Origin: Spirosoma pollinicola | GTDB lineage: Bacteria; Bacteroidota; Bacteroidia; Cytophagales; Spirosomataceae | Assembly: GCF_002831565.1 (NCBI RefSeq) | Contig: NZ_CP025096.1 | Coordinates: forward strand, 2,829,027-2,893,026 | Direction of reading: 5' to 3' | Length of the DNA: 64,000 nt | In this document: positions 1-9,174 of the stretch, in pieces | Position numbering within the stretch: position 1 is the first letter of the stretch | Layout of the letters: every line of letters begins with the position of its first letter | Notes under the pieces: generated by a model | Seen by the model: only the letters and a program-made list of their open reading frames with translations | The model's database searches: none | What the model was told of the DNA's origin: nothing | Program-made: the position numbers and the translations under genes

Positions 1-1
1 C

Positions 2-421
2 ACATTGTCCATCGGCTATTTTGCCCTGGTAGATTATTCGAAGGTGAGCGTCAGGACAGACTTTTTCACCGAAGGGTACCAATGGTGGGATGTAAATGAG
101 ATTCCTCCGCTTTTATTCGATCATAATGAGGCCGTAGAAAAAGCGTTAGCTACGCTTCGACTTCAGATTTATCACCAGCCGATCGGGTATAGTCTGTTAC
201 CAGAAAAATTCACGCTTCCCGAAATACATACGCTGTACGAAACAATTCTGGGCAAAGAGCTGGATCAGCGTAATTTTTCTAAAAAGCTTGTTGCCCTTGG
301 TCTAATCAGGAAGCTGAACGAACAGCGGGCTATTGGTCCCCATAGGTCTCCTTATCTGTATCAGTTTGAGAAAGAAGCCTACGAGGACGCCCTGAAGCAT
401 GGGCTAGTTCATACGTATTGA
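2..421 (+). CDS. NrtR-like NUDIX-related transcriptional regulator, 5' truncated
   Basis: Only the C-terminal part of the gene is present; the reading frame is open to the first base of the window, so the true start lies outside and the in-frame TTG near the edge is not a real start. The remaining 139 or so residues begin with the tail of a NUDIX-like fold (a YFALV strand) and continue into a winged-helix segment, with the pattern FTLPEIHTLYETILGKELDQ followed by a KKLVALGLIRK recognition region. This arrangement is typical of the NrtR/ADP-ribose-binding regulators that control NAD or sugar metabolism genes. The NUDIX box itself is outside the window, so catalytic ability cannot be judged. 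The target genes are not visible. Confidence 0.75.
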   Translation, partial: TLSIGYFALVDYSKVSVRTDFFTEGYQWWDVNEIPPLLFDHNEAVEKALATLRLQIYHQPIGYSLLPEKFTLPEIHTLYETILGKELDQRNFSKKLVALGLIRKLNEQRAIGPHRSPYLYQFEKEAYEDALKHGLVHTY

Positions 422-444
422 GTCGAGGTATTGAGTCGTTAATT

Positions 445-520
445 GGTGAAATGGTTACTGGATCACTGCGAACCAGCAATCAAGCCAGTACAGCATAATT
501 TCATCAGTAACCACTTCACC
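445..520. terminator. Inverted repeat between convergent genes
   Basis: Two 16-bp arms (445-460 and 505-520) are reverse complements with a single mismatch and sit between the convergent stop codons of the NrtR-like gene and the small secreted protein. It probably acts as a bidirectional terminator; there is no strong T-run, so this is inferred from position and symmetry. Confidence 0.5.
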
Positions 521-533
521 CCTCCACCAACTA

Positions 534-887
534 TTACTGAATAACAAAGCTTTCATTCGGGTTGGCCTGCACCACAAACGCTTTGCTGACGATTTCGTCG
601 CCTGTCTTTAAGATCAAATGGTAAGTGCCCGTGCCTAAGCTCGACACATCAAATTGCTCACTGAGCCCTTTGCCCAAAGCTACATTCTGCGTGTAGACGG
701 CTTGACCATCAGCATCCAGAATAGCCAGCTGGCCTTTTGTTTGCAGGGGTTGAACATACAGTTTGATTTTACGCTCGGGGGTCATTACTACACGGGTCTG
801 AGCGGCTGATGTTTGAGGAGTTGATACGTTAGCGAACGATGCAGCACTGGCTACCAGGCCCAGCATCAGAGTAAGTACTTTTTTCAT
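534..887 (-). CDS. Small secreted protein, sorting-domain-like fold, unknown function
   Basis: A 117-residue protein with a clear Sec signal peptide (MKK, hydrophobic LTLMLGLVASAASFA, cleavage near residue 20). The mature part is a single small beta-sandwich with the rhythm of DUF3244 or T9SS C-terminal domains: KGQLAILDADGQAVYTQ, then a SLGTGTYHLIL turn and a closing KAFVVQ strand. It is much smaller than a cargo protein and consists of little beyond this domain. The gene is alone on its strand, about 220 bp downstream of the TlpA-like gene. The function is not known; a periplasmic or surface role is inferred from the signal peptide. Confidence 0.65.
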   Translation of the reverse strand: MKKVLTLMLGLVASAASFANVSTPQTSAAQTRVVMTPERKIKLYVQPLQTKGQLAILDADGQAVYTQNVALGKGLSEQFDVSSLGTGTYHLILKTGDEIVSKAFVVQANPNESFVIQ

Positions 888-1110
888 GGCTTTTTTTAGT
901 AAGTAGTTGTTTGTTTCGTTTTGACGATGCGCCGGGGCGACGATTTGCCGGTTTGCCGTTGCGATGAAACAAAGTTGCTACAAATGGTATAAGCCTGAAA
1001 ATCAAAGGCGATGAGTGCCAATAAAAGCTGGACGACTGCTGTTTTTAGAGGGCTAAACCCGTTATCAACTGGTTCAGAATTCATCCTGTACGGTCAGAGC
1101 ATGACCGTCG

Positions 1111-2208
1111 TTACTGGCCCATGAGCGTACTTAATTTAGCCTCCAGATTTTTCCCCCGCAGATTTTTGGCAATAATTCTGCCGTCTTTATCCAGCAGAAA
1201 ACTATTGGGTATGGCCGTAACCGTGTACAGAGCCGCCGTGGCACCCGAATAGCCATCCAGCTCTGAGACGTTCTCCCAGGTGTACCCATCTTTTTTGATG
1301 GCATTCGCCCAACGGCCTTTCTCCGTGTCGATCGACACACTTAAAATAGCAAATCCTTTGTCTTTGTATTTTGAGTAAAGTCGCACTAACGTCGGGCTCT
1401 CTTGTCGGCATGGGCCGCACCAGGAAGCCCAAAAGTCAACAAGGGTATATTTACCCCGATACTTTTTCAGGTCGACGGTATGGCTGGCAGTATCCTTTGC
1501 GGTAAATTCCGGGGCAATGGCGCCCAACGCAATGCGTTTGGTGGCATTTACTTTGTTGACAAGCTGCCGCGTCAATTCAGTATTGGGATATTTTTTCTGA
1601 AAAATAGCCACCATCTGGTCCATCAGCTTGATGTCATTATCCGAATGCCAGCGCATGCTGTGATGAACCGCAGCCAGCGAGTTGATAAAGAAGGGTTGTT
1701 CGACCCAGGTGGCCAGCTCGGCTTTATAATTCTCGGATGCTTTCTCGTGTTCGACGTTCCAGTACTCGATTCGAGCCTTATCACCGCTTTTTACGGCTAC
1801 TGCCGATGAATCATACGTGCGCTTGAGGTATTTGTCAAACACATTTTTACGATTTCGCTCATAGTCGATCAGGTATTGCGTATCCTGAGAACCAGTGCAC
1901 ACGATGTCATCCCTTTTGACCTGCAAATTGATAACATCACCCGGTTTTGCCAGTACCTGTACCAGGGCCGAATCGGCAACGCTGATCGAATAAATGAGCG
2001 GTTCTTTAAGCGGTATCGCAAATTGGAATGCCCCTTTAGCATTCGTAACTACTTCCTGCACTTTCCTATCCTTCCGGGTTTCGTAATTCATGAGGGTTAA
2101 CTGCACCGGTTTTCCAGCAAATTTGGTCGGTAGTAAACCCTGCACCGTAGCCGATTGGGAGAAGGCAATAGTAGTCCAGAAACTAAACATCAACAGGAAA
2201 AATCGCAT
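1111..2208 (-). CDS. TlpA-like thioredoxin-family disulfide reductase with DUF4369-type N-terminus
   Basis: A 365-residue exported protein. Residues 1-17 form a signal peptide. Residues about 20-110 resemble the DUF4369 beta domain common in Bacteroidota, followed by a helical linker rich in charged residues. The C-terminal thioredoxin/AhpC-TSA domain has the active site WCGPC at 263-267 and the cis-proline in AIPNSF near residue 334. Such proteins act in the periplasm as thiol-disulfide oxidoreductases, often for cytochrome c maturation or stress defence. The combination of an N-terminal beta domain with a C-terminal TlpA domain is the usual architecture in this phylum. No redox partner is encoded next to it, so the substrate is unknown. 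Confidence 0.88.
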   Translation of the reverse strand: MRFFLLMFSFWTTIAFSQSATVQGLLPTKFAGKPVQLTLMNYETRKDRKVQEVVTNAKGAFQFAIPLKEPLIYSISVADSALVQVLAKPGDVINLQVKRDDIVCTGSQDTQYLIDYERNRKNVFDKYLKRTYDSSAVAVKSGDKARIEYWNVEHEKASENYKAELATWVEQPFFINSLAAVHHSMRWHSDNDIKLMDQMVAIFQKKYPNTELTRQLVNKVNATKRIALGAIAPEFTAKDTASHTVDLKKYRGKYTLVDFWASWCGPCRQESPTLVRLYSKYKDKGFAILSVSIDTEKGRWANAIKKDGYTWENVSELDGYSGATAALYTVTAIPNSFLLDKDGRIIAKNLRGKNLEAKLSTLMGQ

Positions 2209-2302
2209 GGAGTCGTTGTTGAATGATCGTCGATCAGTAGAGAAGCTGCTAAGTAGACATCGACCTTTTCACATTAGTTCAATGTGAGTTCGCTTGCTTT
2301 CA

Positions 2303-3469
2303 TTAGTTGCCAGAAGCAGTTGCTTTGGCGCCCGAAGGGAGTTTCTGGGGTGTGGTGGTTGGACCCAGGATTGTTATTCGTCCGTTTTGCACCTGCATTC
2401 GATCAATACACACAACGCGTTCATCGCCGGTTTTGGCGGTTCTGGCATGGTAGACGCAGAACATTTCTTTGCCGTCTGGCGAGTACGTAACGCTGTTGTG
2501 CCCTGTGCCCGTTACCGAGCCACCCTGATCCGTATTTTTCTGTAATACCGGATTGTTAGCCGCTTTTTTATACGGACCCAATGGCGACGTGGCCGTGGCA
2601 TACCCGATGGCATAATACCGACCGGCGAAATTATTGGCCGAATACATCATGTAATAGGTATTGTCTTTTTTGAACGTCACCGAACCCTCCGTCCAGCGAC
2701 GGTTCACTTCGCGGGCTGTAACCGACCGGCTTTCCCATTCGGCCTGTTTGTCGTTCAGCCGAACGGGTGGGCGCAGTAATAAAACCGGTTCGCCGATGAC
2801 GCCGGAGAAATCGGGTTTTAGTTCGACACCATATACCCAGCTTTCCTCAATTTCCTTGAACCAGCCTTTTTTCCGGGCCAAATCAGCTACTTCGCTGTCG
2901 ACGGAGTGTTTATAGCAGCAACGCGAATAATATAAATAGGCTTTGCCATTGGTATCAAAAAACACATTGGCATCAATAATTGGATAGCCCGGATCAAAAA
3001 CTGGTTTGTTGGACAGGTCGATAAACGGGCCGGTAGGTTTGTCGGAAACGGCTACACCGATACGGAAATTTTCCATCTCCTTCGTCGGGTTCACGTTCCA
3101 TTGCGCACTATAAAACAGGTAAAATTTCCCCTTCACTTCATACACCTCCGGTGCCCAATAGGCTCCACCAAAACTAGCTTTCGGGTCGTTCCAGGCATTT
3201 TTGTTATCGTGAAAATAGACCTGTCCTTCTGCCTTCCAGTTCACCATATCTTTAGACGAGTAGGCCGAAAATCCTTTATTTGCTCCTCCACCAGTGCCAT
3301 ACATATAATACATCCCCTTCGTGTGCAAAACGTAAGGGTCACCAAACTGGACAGCTAAGGGATTGGAAAACGTAGCTTTTGTCGTGGCTATACTTTGTGT
3401 CGTTTGCGCCATAGACTGGCGCCAGAACAGCAGGATAAAAACGAAAAGAAATTGCAGCGATTTTTTCAT
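2303..3469 (-). CDS. Family 43 glycoside hydrolase, secreted
   Basis: A 388-residue protein with a signal peptide (about 1-21) and a five-bladed propeller of the GH43 type. The catalytic triad of the family can be placed: base Asp44 in QFGDPYVL, pKa-modulating Asp166 in PIIDANVFFD, and general acid Glu261 in RWTEGSVTF. The repeated GKFYLFYSA and GKAYLYYS strands are the usual blades. GH43 enzymes act on arabinan, xylan or galactan side chains; the exact substrate cannot be told from the sequence. It lies upstream of the TlpA-like gene on the same strand with about 95 bp between them, and diverges from the TonB receptor gene, which may suggest glycan use, although no SusD partner is seen. Confidence 0.88.
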   Translation of the reverse strand: MKKSLQFLFVFILLFWRQSMAQTTQSIATTKATFSNPLAVQFGDPYVLHTKGMYYMYGTGGGANKGFSAYSSKDMVNWKAEGQVYFHDNKNAWNDPKASFGGAYWAPEVYEVKGKFYLFYSAQWNVNPTKEMENFRIGVAVSDKPTGPFIDLSNKPVFDPGYPIIDANVFFDTNGKAYLYYSRCCYKHSVDSEVADLARKKGWFKEIEESWVYGVELKPDFSGVIGEPVLLLRPPVRLNDKQAEWESRSVTAREVNRRWTEGSVTFKKDNTYYMMYSANNFAGRYYAIGYATATSPLGPYKKAANNPVLQKNTDQGGSVTGTGHNSVTYSPDGKEMFCVYHARTAKTGDERVVCIDRMQVQNGRITILGPTTTPQKLPSGAKATASGN

Positions 3470-3699
3470 TCTATAATAAGCAAATACATGTCAAAAGTTA
3501 ACCTTGACGTTGAGGTTCTGTGCAGGAAGCAGTCGTTAGTCTGAGCTAAATTACCGAATGCATCGACTGGTTAGGCTGGTGGGCGGTATTCACTCATCAG
3601 CTATTTTCATCTATTCATCGGGTTGATTTCGATCTTCATCCGAATTCTTTTTCAGGTGTAGAAGCGGGGGTTGATCTTTGTCAGGTCAAAAGCAACCTC

Positions 3700-6282
3700 A
3701 TGAAAACGAAAGCTCTACTTATCGCCATTTGTTTACTCACCCTCTCTTTACATTCACCCGTTCGGGCGCAGTTCCCCACAATGGGCGGTTCTGCGCAACC
3801 GAAAGCCCTTCCCGGCACTGCCGGTGACCAGAGCCCCAAAGGAACGGCAAAAATCACCGGTTCGGTGCTTGATTCAACCCAGTCGAATGCGAACCCGGCC
3901 AAAGCTGTTGAATTTGCCAGTATCGCCCTTTATAATACAGCAACAGGTAAGGCCATCGACGGTACCGTAGCAGATGAAAAAGGCAAGTTCACCCTCACAA
4001 AGTTAGTCGCCGGAAACTACCGTATCCTGGTTAGCTTCGTTGGGTTTCGCAACAAAACAATTGATAACCTGACGCTGGCCAACGGGCAAAGCCTGGACCT
4101 GGGAACGATTAAACTGGCATCCAGCATAAAAACGCTGGAAGAAGTAACTGTGGTGGGACAGGCCGCCATGATCGAAGAAAAAGTTGACCGGCTGGTGTAC
4201 AACGCCGAAAAAGACATTACCGCCAAAGGCGGTGACGCAACCGACATTCTGCGCAAAGTGCCGCTGCTTACGGTAGACCTTGACGGAAACGTTTCGCTCC
4301 GGGGCAGCTCCAATATCCGGGTGTTGATCAACAACAAACCGTCGACTATTGTGGCCAGCAGCGTTGCCGATGCCCTGAAGCAAATTCCAGCCGATCAGAT
4401 CAAAACGGTGGAAGTGATCACGAGCCCCTCCGCCAAATATGATGCCGAAGGATCGGGGGGTATTATCAACATCATTACCAAAAAGAACAGCCTTCAGGGA
4501 TTGAATCTCAATGTCGATTCGGGGGTGGGTAACCGGGGGTCGCTGCTCTCGCTTAATGGCAATTACCGCAAAGGTAAAGCGGGCTTCACCGTTGGGGGCT
4601 TCGGACGGGCGATGTATAACACCATTACTAAAACCAACCTCGACCAGACCAGTCAGGTGAACGGCATAACGACACTGACCCGCCAAGCCGGTGATGGACA
4701 TAGTTCGGGCCTGTTCGGACAGTATAACCTGGGTTTCGATTATGATCTGGCCAAGAACCAGAGCCTGACAGCCGGAGTGCGCTATGGTGTGCGGAACATG
4801 CTCAGCCAGCAGGATCTGGTTACTCAGTTGTTTACCAACGGCACGCCCGGTTTAACGGCCTATAGAAACGTAGATGCAAAGAACCTGTCGGGTACGGTAG
4901 ATGCGAATATTGATTACCTGCACACGTTTAAGCCCCAGCAGGAATGGAGCATCTCGACTCTTTACAGCCGCAATGATTTGACCAACAACTTCGATGCCGA
5001 TTTGTTGAATGGCGCCAACGAGCTAACGGGTCGTCAGCGCAATCTGAATAAAAACGTGAACCAGGAGTTCACGCTGCAAACCGATTACCAGACGCCGATC
5101 AAGAAAAATCAACTGCTTGAATTTGGCGCCAAAGGCATCATTCGGCAGGTCAACAGCAACTATCAGTATCAACTGGCGGGCCCATCGGGCGCGTTCACTA
5201 CGGAAGCGAACGGCACATTAGGCGAACTGCTCTACCATCAGAATATTGCCGCCGGTTACAGTTCCTATACCTATACGACCAAAAACCGCTACACCTTTAA
5301 AGGTGGTTTACGGTACGAACACACGTTCATTGATGCCAGCACCCGCGAGGGAGGCACCCTTGGGATTGGCGATTATGGTGTGCTGGTTCCGAGTGTAAAC
5401 GCGTCGAAGACGGTTAAAGGAACCACCTTCAAACTGGGCTTCAACCGCCGGATTCAGCGGCCGGGTCTTCAGCAGCTGAACCCCAACTTCAATGCGGCAA
5501 ACCCCCAAAACATTACCGTCGGTAATCCAACCCTACGCCCGGAATTGACCAATAACTTTGAGCTGGGGCTGAGCAAAACCATCAAGAAAACATTCATCAA
5601 CGCGACCTTCTTTGGCCGCGTAACCAACAACGCCATTACCCAGATCAGCCAGCCTTCCGATACACTACCGGGCGCTATCGTGACCATCTACCAGAACATC
5701 GGTCGTCAGCATACCTATGGAACGAACATCTTCGCCAATGTGGCCGCAACCTCCAAAATCAGCATTGGCCTTTTCCTGAACACGTTCTATACTACGCTGA
5801 CAGGACAGGCTATTGGCACAGATGGCGTATCGGCAACCTTGACCAATTCGGGGATAAACCTTAGTGGAGGAACATTTGCATCGGCCCAGTTCAGAAATGG
5901 CTGGGGTGCCCAGGCCTTCGGTTTCATGCAGGGTTCGTCGGTACAGTTGCAGGGACGGCAGGGTGGATTCGGTTTCTACACGGTAGGTGTGAAGAAAGAA
6001 TTTGCAAACAAAAAAGCCAGTTTAGGATTAGCTGCGGAGAACTTCCTCAGCAACCGTTACCACATTCATACCGTTCTGAATTCGGCGCAGTTCAGCCAGG
6101 TAAACGATGCGTATCTTTACAACCGGGGTGTACGCCTGACGTTTACCGTAAAAATTGGCAAAATGACGATGGATGCCCCTCGCAAGAAAGCCAAATCGGT
6201 AAATAATGACGACGTGAAGAGTGATGGAAATGGCCAAACCCAATCGGGCGGTACACCTGCCGGTGGTGGCACACCCCGCTAA
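3700..6282 (+). CDS. TonB-dependent outer membrane receptor with carboxypeptidase-regulatory domain
   Basis: An 860-residue outer membrane protein. After a signal peptide (1-24) and a Pro/Gly/Gln-rich linker comes a carboxypeptidase-regulatory-like beta domain (about 48-135), a plug domain (about 150-265, with the LRKVPLLTVDLDGNVSLRG and AEGSGGIINIITKK patterns) and a long 22-strand-type barrel to about residue 830. The C-terminus is a Lys/Gly/Gln-rich tail rather than the usual terminal aromatic residue. It matches the outer membrane beta-barrel family (PF14905-like) of Bacteroidota receptors. No SusD-like lipoprotein follows, so the ligand is unknown and need not be a glycan. The next gene on the same strand, an outer-membrane lipoprotein-sorting protein, may be co-transcribed. 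Confidence 0.9.
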   Translation: MKTKALLIAICLLTLSLHSPVRAQFPTMGGSAQPKALPGTAGDQSPKGTAKITGSVLDSTQSNANPAKAVEFASIALYNTATGKAIDGTVADEKGKFTLTKLVAGNYRILVSFVGFRNKTIDNLTLANGQSLDLGTIKLASSIKTLEEVTVVGQAAMIEEKVDRLVYNAEKDITAKGGDATDILRKVPLLTVDLDGNVSLRGSSNIRVLINNKPSTIVASSVADALKQIPADQIKTVEVITSPSAKYDAEGSGGIINIITKKNSLQGLNLNVDSGVGNRGSLLSLNGNYRKGKAGFTVGGFGRAMYNTITKTNLDQTSQVNGITTLTRQAGDGHSSGLFGQYNLGFDYDLAKNQSLTAGVRYGVRNMLSQQDLVTQLFTNGTPGLTAYRNVDAKNLSGTVDANIDYLHTFKPQQEWSISTLYSRNDLTNNFDADLLNGANELTGRQRNLNKNVNQEFTLQTDYQTPIKKNQLLEFGAKGIIRQVNSNYQYQLAGPSGAFTTEANGTLGELLYHQNIAAGYSSYTYTTKNRYTFKGGLRYEHTFIDASTREGGTLGIGDYGVLVPSVNASKTVKGTTFKLGFNRRIQRPGLQQLNPNFNAANPQNITVGNPTLRPELTNNFELGLSKTIKKTFINATFFGRVTNNAITQISQPSDTLPGAIVTIYQNIGRQHTYGTNIFANVAATSKISIGLFLNTFYTTLTGQAIGTDGVSATLTNSGINLSGGTFASAQFRNGWGAQAFGFMQGSSVQLQGRQGGFGFYTVGVKKEFANKKASLGLAAENFLSNRYHIHTVLNSAQFSQVNDAYLYNRGVRLTFTVKIGKMTMDAPRKKAKSVNNDDVKSDGNGQTQSGGTPAGGGTPR

Positions 6283-6285
6283 CGT

Positions 6286-6319
6286 AAACCTGTAAGGTTT
6301 TTAGAAACCATACAGGTTT
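6286..6319 (+). terminator. Hairpin downstream of the TonB receptor gene
   Basis: Arms of 15 nt (6286-6300 and 6305-6319) pair with one mismatch around a 4-nt loop. It lies 3 bp after the receptor stop codon and before the next gene. Without a T-run it may be an mRNA-end stabiliser or attenuator rather than a full terminator. Confidence 0.45.
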
Positions 6320-6368
6320 AATGAGTCTAATACCTAATCTATTCTTTATTTTTAAGCTAAAAAACCCC

Positions 6369-7085
6369 ATGAAAACCAACACCTTTCTGGCCGCTGCAAT
6401 GGCCATCGTCCTCAGCATCAGCGCTTCTGCCCAAACGGTCGACGAAATCGTCGACAAACATATTGCCGCTCTGGGCGGTATGGATAAGATAGCCGCGGTA
6501 AAAACGGTCTATGCCGAACGTTCACTTTCTGTACAGGGTATGGAAATACCCAGCAAATCAACGATTTTAGTTGGCAAAGCAATGCGTTCCGAATCGTCGG
6601 TCATGGGTAATTCCATGATTCAGGTGGTGGATGGAACAACGGGCTGGATGATCCGTCCGGCCATGATGGGCGGAACAGGTGACCCCGAAGATATGCCTGC
6701 CGATCAGATCAAACAGCAACTCGGCCAGCTCGACCCATTTGGCCCACTGGTCAATTATAAAGACAAAGGCAACAAAGTCGAACTGGTAGGAAAAGAAAAA
6801 GTGGATGGTAAGGATGCTTACCACCTGAAAGTGACCACCAAAGACGGGCAAACGGTAGAGGACTTTCTGGATGCCAACACCTATCTGATCAGCAAAGTCA
6901 GTATGATGGTGAACGGCCAGCCGGGCGAAATCAGCTTTTCCAATTATAAAGACGTGGACGGTGTCAAGTTCCCCAATACGATGGAAATGGCCTCTCCACA
7001 GGCAGGCAATATTACGTTTACTACCGAAAAAGTCACGGTGAATGGTAAGGTTGACGAAGCTATTTTTAAGAAACCAGCCAAGTAA
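6369..7085 (+). CDS. Outer membrane lipoprotein-sorting protein (LolA/LolB-like fold), paralogue 1
   Basis: The start is placed at the ATG followed by a normal signal peptide (MKTNTFLAAAMAIVLSISASAQ); an in-frame upstream ATG would add 16 residues that spoil it. The mature 217-residue protein begins with the family signature TVDEIVDKHIAALGGMDKI and continues as a half-barrel with the DGTTGWMI strand and KDAYHLKVTTKDGQTVEDFLD. It belongs to the outer-membrane lipoprotein-sorting protein family (COG2834-like). It is closely related in length and motifs to the protein at 53730-54449. The gene follows the TonB receptor by about 85 bp on the same strand, so shared expression is likely. A carrier role for lipid or lipoprotein is inferred from fold only. 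Confidence 0.78.
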   Translation: MKTNTFLAAAMAIVLSISASAQTVDEIVDKHIAALGGMDKIAAVKTVYAERSLSVQGMEIPSKSTILVGKAMRSESSVMGNSMIQVVDGTTGWMIRPAMMGGTGDPEDMPADQIKQQLGQLDPFGPLVNYKDKGNKVELVGKEKVDGKDAYHLKVTTKDGQTVEDFLDANTYLISKVSMMVNGQPGEISFSNYKDVDGVKFPNTMEMASPQAGNITFTTEKVTVNGKVDEAIFKKPAK

Positions 7086-7150
7086 GCTTTTGTATATGAG
7101 CAGAACGTAACGACGTACCTGTTGCGCTTATTTGTCAGTAACCAGCACGT

Positions 7151-7188
7151 AGCGATGGGCCATTCTAAGGCCCATCGCTTATTTTTTT
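7151..7188. terminator. Bidirectional intrinsic terminator
   Basis: A perfect 11-bp stem (7151-7161 with 7169-7179), GC-rich, followed on the + strand by a T-rich run. It serves the + strand lipoprotein-sorting gene. The end of the right arm overlaps the stop codon of the convergent DUF1080 gene. Confidence 0.8.
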
Positions 7189-7907
7189 GCCAATGGTTTT
7201 ACGGCTACTTCCTTAAAGAAAACCACATCATGGTCGCCATGATTCTGCAAGCCAATGTAGCCTTCATTCGGCCGTAGCCCATGATAGGGTTCGAAGTCAA
7301 ATTTACGGGGAGGCACCGGGTCGCCCTCCCGGAAATCGGTCACCTTTATGCCGTTCACAAAAATGGTCGTACGCGGACCATCCAGTGTAATATCCATCGT
7401 ATTCCACTGCGGGCCCGGTTTACCGGGTTTTGCCAGTGGTTTGGTTAGGGAATAAAGGGTGCCCGTAACGTGGTATTCATCTTCGTTGGAGGTTTCGGGT
7501 CGGTTGTCAATTTGTACTTCATAGCCGTAGTGAACCGGCATCCATTCTTCGCGGGGTTCGAGGGGTATGCGAATGTACACCCCCGAATTGCTGTTTTCTT
7601 TTTCCATCTTATAAACCACACGAATGGTACAGTTGCTGAACTTCTCTTTTGTCCAGTACAGCAACCCCATGCCGCCATGTCCGCGAATCATGCCTTTCTC
7701 AACGGACATGCTTCCCTTCCCGACATGCTTCCAGCCAGCCAGACTAACACCGTTGAAGAGTTGGCGCCAGCCGTTTTCCTGTGTATTTTTTTTGGTTTGC
7801 CTACCAGATGATACGCCTGAAATGGGAAGCGCTACCAACGTGGCAGTGCCAGTTGGCAACAAATGGCATAGACCTGCCAGTACATAGGCAACGATTACTT
7901 TTTTCAT
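7179..7907 (-). CDS. DUF1080 (3-keto-disaccharide hydrolase-like) secreted protein
   Basis: The ATG chosen gives a normal signal peptide (MKKVIVAYVLAGLCHLLPTG); an in-frame start 13 codons upstream is less likely. The 242-residue protein carries a LamG/concanavalin-like jelly roll of the DUF1080 family: GWRQLFNGVSLAGWKHVGKG at the start, then LLYWTKEKFSNCTIRVVYKM, NSGVYIRIPL, YEVQIDN, and EGYIGLQNHGDHDVVFFKEV at the end. Members of this family hydrolyse 3-keto-glycosides or bind sugars. The gene stands alone and converges with the lipoprotein-sorting gene; no partner 3-dehydrogenase is present in the window. Confidence 0.85.
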   Translation of the reverse strand: MKKVIVAYVLAGLCHLLPTGTATLVALPISGVSSGRQTKKNTQENGWRQLFNGVSLAGWKHVGKGSMSVEKGMIRGHGGMGLLYWTKEKFSNCTIRVVYKMEKENSNSGVYIRIPLEPREEWMPVHYGYEVQIDNRPETSNEDEYHVTGTLYSLTKPLAKPGKPGPQWNTMDITLDGPRTTIFVNGIKVTDFREGDPVPPRKFDFEPYHGLRPNEGYIGLQNHGDHDVVFFKEVAVKPLAKK

Positions 7908-8278
7908 GATGTAAGGGTAGGCTAATAACTCGGTTACTGAAGGCATGTAAACTACAAAAATACCGTGTGATCTGCCAATATATTCCCGCTGTTGATTCTG
8001 AATTTCACCTGACTAGACATACCTAAATAGGCCATACAACACAAATGAGCGACATAATAGCGTTTCCGTTTGAGCGATTTAGACTACTTCTGTAGTCACT
8101 GTTTGATGCGTATGTTGACCTACTACGTGGGCGAAAATACAGCTAAACTCTTATCCATTTCACTAATCCATCATGTAGTTATCTTTTATTTATAAATCAA
8201 GCCATACAGTAAATAAAGAATTAATCATATATATTATTTAATAACTTGCGTATACGAATATTACTCTTTTTTTATCCC
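7908..8278. other. Non-coding gap before a small zinc-ribbon-like gene
   Basis: About 370 bp with no convincing gene. It becomes very AT-rich from about 8150 onward, which fits the promoter region of the small + strand gene. No clear promoter, repeat or RNA structure could be assigned. Confidence 0.5.
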
Positions 8279-8512
8279 ATGACTTCTACTTCAACTACAA
8301 TCATGCACTCGTCTGACGAAGATTTACCTCCTATTGTCGATTCATCGAAAGCATCCAGAATTACATTTCAAAAAGTTTGTCCGTGCTGTGAGCGTTCGTT
8401 TGCTCTTGATCGGGTTCCCCGATCCTTCCTGCTGAAGTATGTGCTTTTTTTCATTCCGACCCGCGTGTATCACTGCTATAGTTGCCATCATACATTCACA
8501 CGAATTGGTTGA
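8279..8512 (+). CDS. Small hypothetical protein with two CxxC-type motifs
   Basis: A 77-residue protein, started at the ATG of MTSTSTTIMHSSDE since the residues before it (a Leu/Phe stretch) do not look like a proper N-terminus. The C-terminal half has CPCCERSF and CYSCHHTFTRIG separated by a hydrophobic LLKYVLFFIPTRVY stretch, so four cysteines could bind one zinc ion. The spacing resembles small zinc-ribbon or membrane-associated proteins of Bacteroidota, but no named family is recognised. It stands alone in an otherwise gene-poor stretch. The function is unknown. Confidence 0.55.
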   Translation: MTSTSTTIMHSSDEDLPPIVDSSKASRITFQKVCPCCERSFALDRVPRSFLLKYVLFFIPTRVYHCYSCHHTFTRIG

Positions 8513-9174
8513 ACCTTGCGGTGCGCAAGGCTCGTCAATCTGATTATCAACTACTATTTATTTCTGAGTTGGTACGTTTTTCGTTTACCAACTAACAGCC
8601 CAAACGTGGTATCAGGCAGACTGACACTGCGTTTCAATTCATGCTCCTTGCCCCCTCGCCTATCGTCAAAACGATAAAAAATAATTTATACCGGCTATAT
8701 ACACACCGGTATGCAAGGTAAATAGTATCAATCACGTTTTATACGTACAACCAGTCAAACAGTTACTGTAAGGCAATTATCAGTTGTTAGCTACATGCGC
8801 AAACCCATGAGGCAGGGCTAAAATTGATCGTTTCATAAAGAGGACAATTGCTGAATTGGGAGTCTGTCTCAGGATACTTTCGTACATTGCCGTGTATTTG
8901 ATCGCAAGAGCAGTGCATTTCGTACTTTTTTCAGGTACAAAATCCCCATTACTGCCCGTACGGTAGGATTACTGCTGGCGGGCTTACACTCCGGTAGTAC
9001 GACCGCCTAGTTGTAATATTCCTTTTTTTTACCCGGAACGTATCCGGCCATTGTCAGAAGAAAAAATTTCTGACTTTTTTTTCGCATAACCTGATCTGAT
9101 AAAAAGCTCCTGTGCCGTGTTGGCGAACCCGGCAGATTGACGCTAATTACCTGACAATTAAATTACCTTTATTC
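8513..9174. other. Gene-poor stretch with small hairpins
   Basis: About 660 bp without a supported gene. It holds a 7-bp stem hairpin directly after the zinc-ribbon-like gene (8514-8530) and an 8-bp stem (8567-8574 with 8586-8593). The rest shows homopolymeric T runs near 9028 and 9077 and no recognisable mobile element or RNA gene. Confidence 0.5.

Noticed and set aside
896..1084. Minus-strand open frame of 62 residues between the TlpA-like gene and the small secreted protein gene
   Set aside because: Composition is not gene-like, there is no recognisable domain, and it fills an interval more simply read as a promoter and leader.
4003..4701. 232-residue open frame opposite the TonB receptor gene
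   Set aside because: It is an antisense frame of a strongly conserved receptor; the amino-acid composition (His, Phe and Gly rich) is that of a shadow.
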